Source: Symbiodinium natans
Lineage: Eukaryota > Sar > Dinophyceae > Suessiales > Symbiodiniaceae
Direction: 5' to 3'
Assembly: GCA_905221605.1 (NCBI GenBank)
Contig: CAJNDS010001504.1
Location: 1-16,200 of the forward strand
Length of the DNA: 16,200 nt
The notes below the pieces were generated by a model. That model saw only the letters and a program-made list of their open reading frames with translations, was not told the origin of the DNA and ran no database searches. Positions 1 to 5,319 of the stretch are shown here, piece by piece. Positions within the stretch are counted from its first letter, which is position 1; each line of letters opens with the position of its first letter. A program made the translations under genes and the position numbers.

Positions 1-390
1 CTTCTAAAATTTTATGGAGCCGCAAGACACACGTTTCAGAAGCAAAATGCACATAAAAACACTAGTGTTTTTATAGGGGACAATATAGCAGAGCCTTTTG
101 TGTTCCAGTACAGTTTTTGCTGCATTTTTCCGAGGAAAAAGCCGAAAATCAGACAAAGACGAAGACAGGAAAACCACAGGTGTGGATCATGGGGGGGGGG
201 GTGACCATATATATATATATATACGTATATATACATGTATGTATATTATAGGCTTTATATAAGGTTTACAAAGTTTTACAGGGTTGATAGGGTTTAGGGA
301 GGTTCACCTCGGAGGTTCGGGTGGTGAGCTTGGCGTTGCAGGCTTCAGTGACTAGCGTTTAGGATGTCGGGGTGCTTTTGGGGACCCCGG
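1..390. other. AT-rich flank, no gene seen
   Basis: No supported gene lies here. The minus-strand frame at 36-236 reads through the AT microsatellite and an 11-G run (191-201) and has no recognisable protein features. A short G-strand telomere-like motif sits at 289-300. The stretch ends in GGGGACCCCGG next to the first CCCTAAA tract, a junction that recurs almost unchanged at 3457-3476. Confidence 0.6.
206..250. repeat. (AT)n microsatellite
   Basis: Nearly pure alternating A/T, interrupted by ACGT and ATGTATGT steps, directly downstream of an 11-G homopolymer. It is simple sequence and explains the Y/I-rich open frame across it. Confidence 0.9.
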
Positions 391-424
391 AAACCCTAAA
401 AACCCTAAACCCTAAACCCTAAAC
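391..424. repeat. Telomere-like CCCTAAA tract
   Basis: Four to five C-strand heptads, the first slightly degenerate (AAACCCTAAAAACCC). It is the first of many tracts of the Arabidopsis-type telomere unit in this window and lies inside the sequence, so it is interstitial or subtelomeric. Confidence 0.9.
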
Positions 425-432
425 GGTAAGAG

Positions 433-604
433 TATTTTTTTTGTTGCGGGTGCTTTTTGTGCTGCGGGTGCGGGTGCACGTTTTTTTTTTGCTGCGGGGG
501 GCGCGTTTTTTTTTTGCTGCGGGTGCGGGGGGCGCGTTTTTTTTTTGTTGCGGGTGCCGTGGGGGCGCGTTCTTTTTTTTGCTGCGGGTGCGGAGCGCTT
601 TTGC
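433..604. repeat. T-run / GCTGCGGGTGC minisatellite, array 1
   Basis: At least five units of about 27-33 bp, each made of a run of 7-12 T, then GCTGCGGG(TGC), then a G-rich stretch ending in GCGCG. Units differ mainly in T-run length and in GCTGC versus GTTGC. Overlapping plus-strand frames give repeated phenylalanine and CCG peptides in more than one frame, as expected for a repeat and not a gene. A second array lies at 1684-1783. Confidence 0.85.
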
Positions 605-1375
605 TGTTTTCTCTATATTTTGCTATGAAAACCTCTATTTTCTCAAATTTTCAATAGGAAAACCTCTGTCTTCTCTATATTTGAATAGGAAAACCTCTTT
701 CTTCTCTATATTTGAATATGAAAACCTTTATTTTCTCTACATTTAGCATGAAAACCTCTAGTTTTTCTAATTTCTCTATACTTCAATTCGAAAACCTCTA
801 TTTCTCTCCATTTTATAACTAAAACCTCTATTTCTCTCTATTTTTCTATATCGTCATAGCATTCCTCTATATTTAATGAGGAAGACATGAGAGAGGAATA
901 CATGAGAAACTTATTCTCTGTGTTGTCTCAAACTTATTCTCTGTGTTATCTCAATATGTGACTTGCAATTAAAAGTGTTTTTGTTCCTCTTGTCCTATTT
1001 TTATAGAAAGCCCATTATTTTCTCTGTCTCTGAGTAGGCAAACCTCCATTGTCTTAACATTTGAACATGAAAACCTCTATTCTCTATATTTGAATATCAA
1101 GACCTCTACATTCTAATATGAAAACACTTTGTATTTTCGCTATATTTTCGTATGAAGGCCTCTATTTCCTCTATGTTGTCAGAGGAAACATCTAATTTCT
1201 CTATATTGTATAGCGAAAACCTCTATTGTTCTATAGTTTATGATTTTGTCAGTATATTTCACGAGGAAGACATGAGAGAGGAATACACGAAAAGCTAATT
1301 CTCTAAATTGTCATAAGAGTACATGCATTATCTCTATCTGTGACTCGTAGACAACAAGTGTTTTTGTTCATGTCT
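605..1375. repeat. 31-bp AT-rich minisatellite inside a ~385-bp tandem duplication
   Basis: Units of about 31 bp with the core GAAAACCTCTATTTTCTCTA recur from 605 to about 850 and, more diverged, from about 1040 to 1240. At larger scale the stretch containing GAGGAAGACATGAGAGAGGA (878 and 1263) and the later AAGTGTTTTTGTTC (973 and 1356) repeats with an offset of 383-385 bp, so the minisatellite was copied with its flank. Within the first copy, AAACTTATTCTCTGTGTT is itself doubled (near 905-950). No gene is supported. Confidence 0.85.
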
Positions 1376-1392
1376 CATAACACAGACCGCCG

Positions 1393-1582
1393 CATTTGAA
1401 AACACAATGCTCGCATCATGGGTTTGGAAGGGATTCGTAAGCTTTGAAGCAGGCTTGCCGGCTAAAAAAGCGGGGGGGTTGGGGGGGGCGCAGCCCCACC
1501 CATTTGCAAACACAATGCTCGCATCATCATGGGTTTGGAAGGGATTCGTATGATTGAAGCAAGTTTGCCCGGCTAAAAAGCG
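1393..1582. repeat. 108-bp tandem duplication
   Basis: The segment starting CATTTGAAAACACAATGCTC at 1393 recurs as CATTTGCAAACACAATGCTC at 1501. Both copies continue through GGGTTTGGAAGGGATTCGTA and a GCTAAAAA(A)GCG motif. The copies differ by a few substitutions and an ATC insertion. They are separated by a G-rich stretch and followed by a long C run at 1587-1600. Confidence 0.85.
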
Positions 1583-1683
1583 CAGACCCCCCCCCCCCCT
1601 TTCAAGCGGGGGGGAGTGCTCTCATGATGCGCCAGGTCACTCACTCACCTGGGGGGTGGGGAGGAAGGGGGGGGGAGGGGGGG

Positions 1684-1783
1684 GGGTGCGTTTTTTTTTT
1701 TGCTGTGGGTGCGGGGGCGCGTTTCTTTTTTGCTGCGGGTGCGGGGGCGCGTTTTTTTTTTTGCTGCGGTGCTGGGCGCCACG
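1684..1783. repeat. T-run / GCTGCGGGTGC minisatellite, array 2
   Basis: Three units of about 30 bp of the same family as the 433-604 array. The array is bracketed by two direct copies of CGCCAGGTCACTCACTCACC (1630-1649 and 1784-1803), so it may have spread together with that flank or been inserted into it. Confidence 0.85.
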
Positions 1784-1816
1784 CGCCAGGTCACTCACTC
1801 ACCGGGTCGGCCCCCT

Positions 1817-1860
1817 AAAAAAGCCCCAATCAAAAAAGCACCCACAACAAAAAAAGCCCG
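1817..1860 (-). repeat. Inverted fragment of the T-run minisatellite
   Basis: AAAAAAGCACCCACAACAAA and the neighbouring A-run units are the reverse complement of the T-run plus GTTGTGGGTGC unit found in the two upstream arrays. This is a short remnant in the opposite orientation, placed against the telomere-like tract. Confidence 0.6.
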
Positions 1861-1866
1861 GTTCCA

Positions 1867-1922
1867 CCCTAAACCCTAAACCCTAAACCCTAACCCTAAA
1901 CCTAAACCCCAAACCCTAAACC
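1867..1922. repeat. Telomere-like tract, CCCTAAA orientation
   Basis: About eight C-strand heptads with a few variants (CCCTAA, CCTAAA, CCCCAAA). With the TTTAGGG tract at 2019-2100 it flanks a 96-bp unique island in the orientation that would cap both ends of a chromosome. Confidence 0.9.
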
Positions 1923-2018
1923 TCCGAAGGATCCGCCTATGCCAGGGGCTACCGCCTAGACCTCCACATGTAGCTCCTTTTTCGGGGCGCATCGAACTCT
2001 CTGAGGGTAGCTATAATA
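1923..2018. other. 96-bp unique island between outward-capping telomere tracts
   Basis: Non-repetitive and moderately GC-rich, bounded by CCCTAAA on the left and TTTAGGG on the right. The minus strand has a short open frame of about 20 codons before a stop, too short to call. Confidence 0.5.
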
Positions 2019-2100
2019 GGGTTTAGTTTAGGGTTTTAGGGTTTAGGGTTTAGGGTTTAGGGTTTAGGGTTTGGGGTTTAGGGTTTAGGGTTTAGGGTTA
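2019..2100. repeat. Telomere-like tract, TTTAGGG orientation
   Basis: About eleven G-strand heptads with occasional variants (GGGTTTTAGGG, GGGTTTGGGG). Strand is opposite to the tract at 1867-1922. The G-rich strand could form quadruplexes, as is usual for telomere DNA. Confidence 0.95.
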
Positions 2101-2220
2101 CATGACCCCTAAGTCTGGTCCCTTACCTCCTTTAAGGGGTCCTGAAGTATGGACCCTTGGTTGTATCTACGGGGTATATAAGCGTCCCTGTTTTAAGGGC
2201 CCATTGAAAAGGACCATGTA
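2101..2220 (-). repeat. Dispersed ~120-bp repeat family, inverted copy
   Basis: The reverse complement aligns along its length with 3348-3467. Shared blocks include TACATGGTCC, ATGGGCCC followed by TAAAACAGGGAC, a TATACCC core, and ATACTTCAGGACC. Both copies sit against telomere-like tracts. A 93-codon open frame at 2102-2383 crosses this repeat and ends in the next telomere tract; it has no recognisable domain and is not called. Confidence 0.75.
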
Positions 2221-2363
2221 TGTCACTGCCCTAAGAAACTCTGTAGTCCGTATATTGAAAAGAAAAGCTCCACAGCAAAAAGGGAACTGCAATTGGCGAT
2301 CCTGGTGGATTCAGTGTCTCCGAGAACAAACATCCCGCAGAACACCGTGGCCTACTCTGCCTG
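2221..2363. other. Unique island
   Basis: Single-copy sequence between the dispersed repeat and the next CCCTAAA tract. Several frames are open on both strands for about 45 codons, with no clear codon bias, so no reading is preferred. Confidence 0.4.
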
Positions 2364-2469
2364 CCCTAAACCCTAAACCCTAAACCCTAAACCCTAAACC
2401 CTAAACCCTAATCAAACCCTAAACCCTGAAACCCTGAACTAAACCCTAAACCCTAAACCCTAAACCCTA
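2364..2469. repeat. Telomere-like tract, CCCTAAA orientation
   Basis: A perfect run of heptads (2364-2410), a short degenerate interruption with CCCTGAA variants, and another perfect run. It converges with the TTTAGGG tract at 2019-2100 in a head-to-head arrangement around the 2101-2363 island. Confidence 0.95.
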
Positions 2470-2547
2470 CTTTTACTAGGAGCCGGGGATGCCAAACTTT
2501 TTGTGGAGAGGATTAGGAAGGCCAGGGGGGGGGGGGGGTATCCCGCA

Positions 2548-2595
2548 GGGCTTAGGGGCTTTAGGGCTTAGGTTTAGGGTTTAGGGTTTAGGGTA
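2548..2595. repeat. Telomere-like tract, TTTAGGG orientation
   Basis: Degenerate then perfect G-strand heptads following a 14-G homopolymer (about 2525-2538). The island at 2470-2547 is again flanked by CCCTAAA on its left and TTTAGGG on its right. Confidence 0.85.
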
Positions 2596-2599
2596 AGGC

Positions 2600-2896
2600 T
2601 TATAGTTCCAAACCCTTAAGCCCTTATACTTGAATCCTTGCACCCTTATACTTCTACCCGTGAACCCCTAACCTCCAAACCCTCAAACCCTGAAACCCTG
2701 AAACCCCGAAACACTGAAACCCTGAAACCCTGAAACCCTAAAACCCTACAACCCTCAAGCCCTCAAACCCTGAAATCCTGAAACCCTAAACCCTCAAACC
2801 AAACCCTGAAACCCTGAAACCCTGAACCCTGACACACCTTAAACCCTTAAACCCTAAAAACCCTGAAATCCTTGCACACCTTACACCCTTAAACCG
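2600..2896. repeat. Degenerate telomere-like field (AAACCCTG variants)
   Basis: Mostly CCCTGAAA/CCCTAAAA octamers instead of the standard heptad, with many single-base changes (CCCCGAAA, ACACTGAAA, CCCTCAAA). It looks like an old, decayed telomere-type tract. No gene is present. Confidence 0.85.
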
Positions 2897-2977
2897 TTAC
2901 AAAGGGCGAGGCGCAAACTTCACGCGGCCAGTGTGGTGATCGCGGCTGCTGGGGCAGTAGATGCCATCGAAGCGGCC
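2897..2977 (-). pseudogene. Possible short coding-like fragment
   Basis: On the minus strand 26 codons are open between a TGA and a TAA. About 20 of 26 third positions are G or C, and the sequence before the open part ends in AG, as an exon acceptor would. The peptide contains DGIYC and GRVKFAPRP. It is unlike the surrounding degenerate telomere field. Too short for assignment; it may be a captured exon fragment or chance. Confidence 0.15.
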
Positions 2978-3048
2978 TCAGGTTGAGGGGTGCTCAGCAA
3001 ACCATCTCCAGATCATGCTTTGCGTCCCAACTCTTCGTTCTGACGCCC

Positions 3049-3100
3049 TCAACCCTAAACCCTAAGCCCTAAACCCTAAACCCTAAACCCTGAACCCTAT
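3049..3100. repeat. Telomere-like tract, CCCTAAA orientation
   Basis: About six heptads with CCCTAAG and CCCTGAA variants, ending against a unique stretch at 3101. Confidence 0.9.
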
Positions 3101-3347
3101 AGACGGTTTGGGGGAGACATTGGATCCCTCCCAGCCCATCTAAAGTCCTGACAGTCTTGGCATGTATTAGCCCTCAGACCCTAGAGCGCCAGCGGCCAAA
3201 AACCGGGGTTTTGGGCTGATTTAGGGTTTAGGGTTGCTAGACCCAAGGAGGAACCTCGGATCAAAAAGGGTAACCCAAAACAGCCACTAAAGCCCAAAAA
3301 ACCCTAAAGCCCTCAAGCCCCCAAGCCTCTCTTAGGGTACAGTGGTT
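3101..3347. other. Unique sequence with short telomere-like islets
   Basis: Mostly single-copy. Two G-strand heptads occur at 3219-3235 and degenerate C-strand heptads at 3285-3330. No open frame, RNA gene or repeat family could be supported. Confidence 0.5.
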
Positions 3348-3467
3348 ACATGGTCCCTTAGTATGGGCCCTAAAACAGGGACCCCTGATATACCCTATAA
3401 AACTGAAGGGGTTTATACTTCAGGACCATTTTAAAGAACGGGAAGGACCACGTCAAGGGGACCCCGA
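3348..3467 (+). repeat. Dispersed ~120-bp repeat family, direct copy
   Basis: Partner of the inverted copy at 2101-2220. It ends in GGGGACCCCGAAACCCTAAA, nearly the same junction as 380-400. A shorter, more diverged relative appears to lie at 4013-4070. No coding potential is evident. Confidence 0.75.
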
Positions 3468-3536
3468 AACCCTAAACCCTATACACGCTAAACCCCAAAC
3501 CCAAATACCATTAGACCCTCAACCACTGCACCAGAC

Positions 3537-3623
3537 CTAGGCACCCACGAGCTCGGCGATCTGTCCGCGCGGATCGAAGGTGACGGGCGCACCGCCAGCT
3601 TTGCAGCACTGGTAGCCTGGGGC
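3537..3623 (-). pseudogene. Short coding-like fragment between telomere tracts
   Basis: On the minus strand 28 codons are open from just after a telomere-derived TAA to a TAG. About 20 of 28 third positions are G or C. The peptide has a plausible mixed composition (GYQCCKAGG, then VTFDPRGQIAELVGA). There is no start codon, so at best this is a gene or exon remnant. No family is recognised. Confidence 0.25.
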
Positions 3624-3735
3624 TTAGGGTTAGTTCAGGGTTTAGGGTTTAGGGTTTAGGGGGTAGGGTGTTAGGGTAGAATTAGGGTTTGGGTTTAGGA
3701 GGTCAGGGGTTTGTTATAGGGATTTTAGGGTTTGG
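3624..3735. repeat. Telomere-like tract, TTTAGGG orientation
   Basis: Three perfect heptads within a degenerate field (GGGGGTAGGG, GGTGTTAGGG and similar). Confidence 0.85.
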
Positions 3736-3825
3736 CGCTTAGGGGTTCCGGGGTCAGGGGTTCTACAGGCGTTGCGAGTCGAGGGCGTTGAGAGCGAAAC
3801 CAAGTCTACAACGCCTTCCCCCTAA

Positions 3826-4000
3826 AACCCTAAACCCTTTACCCAACACGTCTCTGTACGAGAAGAAAGCGCGGAAGGTTAAAGGTCCTAAATCCTTCAA
3901 CCTAAGCTCTAAACCCTAAACCTGAAACCCTTCAACCTAAACCCTGAGCCTGAAACCCTAAACCCTGAAACGCTCAACCCCCTCAAGACACTAAGGACGT
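3826..4000. repeat. Degenerate CCCTAAA/CCCTGAA field
   Basis: Scattered C-strand heptads and octamers, interrupted at about 3842-3890 by a short unique segment. No gene is called. Confidence 0.7.
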
Positions 4001-4012
4001 CCTTGGGGACCA

Positions 4013-4070
4013 AATGAACCCTAAAATTGGGGCCATATACCCTATACTCCTAGAAGCCCCATTCAAGAAT
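4013..4070 (+). repeat. Possible diverged third copy of the 120-bp family
   Basis: Shares CCCTAAAA, a GGGG-CC step, ATATACCCTATA and a following GAAG block in the same order as 3365-3410. The match is patchy and the family assignment is tentative. Confidence 0.3.
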
Positions 4071-4073
4071 GTG

Positions 4074-4128
4074 AACCCTAAACCCTAAACCCTAAACCCT
4101 TAAACCCTAAACCCTAAACCCTAAACCT
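4074..4128. repeat. Telomere-like tract, CCCTAAA orientation
   Basis: About seven heptads, one with an extra T, running up to the coding-like island at 4121-4282. The stop codon of that open frame lies in this tract. Confidence 0.95.
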
Positions 4129-4282
4129 TATTTCGTCCTTTGAGGACTTTCGGCAAGGGGCGGATGCGACCCCACTTGCCCCCCTCGGAGAACTCGAAGT
4201 GGAAGCCCCCGAGCACGGCATTCATCCCGCAGCTCACCGGCATCATGCGGACCGCCTTCCCCCTGAGCTGGGGTGCTAAACC
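4121..4282 (-). pseudogene. Gene or exon fragment with strong GC3 bias
   Basis: The minus strand is open for about 53 codons between stops that both lie in telomere repeats. In the unique part, 41 of 45 consecutive codons end in G or C, while the opposite strand's open frame lacks that bias. This is the best codon-usage signal in the window. The peptide contains GMNAVLGGFHFEFSEGG and then KWGRIRPLPKVLKG, a normal mix of charged and hydrophobic residues. Met-Met codons at 4246-4241 could start a 41-residue product, but a fragment of a larger GC-rich gene captured between telomere tracts is more likely. No family is recognised. Confidence 0.4.
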
Positions 4283-4360
4283 CTAAACCCTAAACCCTAA
4301 ACCCTAAACCCTAAACCCTAAACCCTAAACCCTAAACCCTAAACCCTAAACCCTAAACCC
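4276..4360. repeat. Longest perfect telomere-like tract (11 heptads)
   Basis: Eleven uninterrupted CCCTAAA units at 4281-4357 with partial units on each side. It is the least decayed tract here, so it is probably the youngest or most recently expanded. Confidence 0.97.
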
Positions 4361-4433
4361 AAAGCCTTGTGATGGTTTGGGAGCCCATTCCAGGGCCTAG
4401 GGGGCTGATGGTTTTGCTAGGTGTCCTGCTCTT

Positions 4434-4547
4434 CGACTCAGCAACAACCTGAGGCTTAGGATCTTGGTTTAGGCTTTAGGGTTTAGGGTTTAGGGTTCAG
4501 GGTTCAGGGTTTATAAGACTCAACAACAACCAAGGCTTCGGATCTTG
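4434..4547 (+). repeat. Direct repeat pair, 82 bp apart
   Basis: GACTCAGCAACAACCTGAGG with GGATCTTG at 4434-4465 recurs as GACTCAACAACAACCAAGG with GGATCTTG at 4516-4547. A TTTAGGG tract (4465-4512) separates the copies, suggesting that a unique segment was duplicated around telomere DNA. Confidence 0.7.
4465..4512. repeat. Telomere-like tract, TTTAGGG orientation
   Basis: About six G-strand heptads with TTCAGGG variants, between the two copies of the direct repeat. Confidence 0.9.
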
Positions 4548-4658
4548 TATGAGGCCAGGTTTCGAAAAGATCCGAGATAAGGGTGCCTTGAAGCTCAAGG
4601 GCTGGCAGAGTGGTTGTGGGCATCATGGCATAAAGGGATTGAAGTCACGGCTTTGCAG
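4513..4658 (+). pseudogene. Exon-like fragment ending at CAG|GT
   Basis: A plus-strand frame is open from the TTTAGGG tract through a unique stretch to GCTTTGCAG|GTTTCG, a plausible 5' splice donor, after which it runs into TTTCGGG/TTTAGGG repeats. The peptide from the ATG at 4549 includes RPGFEKIRDKGALKLKGW and a Cys/His-containing stretch. It has normal protein composition but no recognised family. It could be an exon remnant like the other islands here. Confidence 0.25.
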
Positions 4659-4765
4659 GTTTCGGGTTTCGGGTTTCGGGTTTAGGGTTTAGGGATTTAG
4701 GGAGTTAGCAGTTAGGGTTTAGGGTTTAGGGATTTATGGTCTAGGGATTTGGGGATTTAGGGATC
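4659..4765. repeat. Telomere-like tract with TTTCGGG variants
   Basis: Starts with three TTTCGGG units, then TTTAGGG units and degenerate GGGATTTA forms. The variant cluster at one end suggests local unit homogenisation. Confidence 0.85.
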
Positions 4766-4951
4766 CATGGCTAACTCCCCACAATGATGGGCCCCTGGGC
4801 CGAGTAGGTACTATGGCTTGGCTGGGCCCGATGTGCCAGCAACCTGCGAAGAAATGAGAGTAAAAACAAGAGGGGGGGGGGGGGGGGCTCTTCCCCTTCT
4901 AAACTGCTTTATGTTAGGAAAGGAACCGAAGGCCCAAACATGCAGGCTGCC
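4766..4951. other. Unique island with a 16-G run
   Basis: Single-copy sequence with a long G homopolymer at about 4872-4887. The minus-strand 78-codon frame at 4811-5047 starts inside CCCTGAA repeats and is a telomere-repeat artefact. No gene is called. Confidence 0.5.
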
Positions 4952-5063
4952 TGAAACCCTAAACCCTGAACCCTGAACCCTAAACCCTAAAACCCTAAAC
5001 CCTGAACCCTGAACCCTGAACCCAAAACCCAAAACCCTAAACTCCAAACCCTAAACCCTACAC
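4952..5063. repeat. Telomere-like tract with CCCTGAA variants
   Basis: Mixed CCCTAAA, CCCTGAA and CCCAAAA units, C-strand orientation. Confidence 0.9.
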
Positions 5064-5088
5064 CTCAAAGGCCCTAACCCCTAAGCCA

Positions 5089-5181
5089 TGGTGCCAATGC
5101 GAGATGGACTGGTGGAAGCCTTGCCGGCTGCGCTGGGACCCCAAAAACCGCAACACCCTGAAACCCCGGAAACGAGTTTAG
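5089..5181 (+). pseudogene. Short coding-like fragment, Cys/Trp-rich
   Basis: A plus-strand frame of 30 codons runs to a TAG just before the next TTTAGGG tract. About 70 percent of codons end in G or C. The peptide CQCEMDWWKPCRLRWDPKN has an unusual density of Cys and Trp for random sequence. The frame extends upstream only into telomere repeat. No family is recognised; an exon remnant is possible. Confidence 0.25.
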
Positions 5182-5183
5182 CG

Positions 5184-5262
5184 TTCAGGGTTTAGGGTTT
5201 AGGGTTTAGGGGTTAGGGGTTTAGGGTTTAGGGTTTAGGGTTTAGGGGTTTAGGGGTTTGTA
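5184..5262. repeat. Telomere-like tract, TTTAGGG orientation
   Basis: About ten G-strand heptads with GGGG variants. It is the last telomere-like tract before the AT-rich satellite. Confidence 0.9.
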
Positions 5263-5319
5263 CGTAGGACCTTTAGGGTCTATTTGGCGCTGCGCTTGGC
5301 CTCGACCTCAAGGACTTCT

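Noticed and set aside
441-746. 101-codon plus-strand frame rich in Phe and Cys
   Set aside because: Translation of the T-run/GCTGCGGG minisatellite followed by the 31-bp minisatellite. The same pattern appears in the other frames.
2102-2383. 93-codon plus-strand frame
   Set aside because: It crosses the dispersed 120-bp repeat and ends in CCCTAAA units. It has no codon bias or domain, and the homologous repeat at 3348-3467 does not keep the frame.
4811-5047. 78-codon minus-strand frame with GFRVQGSGFRV repeats
   Set aside because: Translation of TTTAGGG/TTCAGGG heptads, not a protein repeat.
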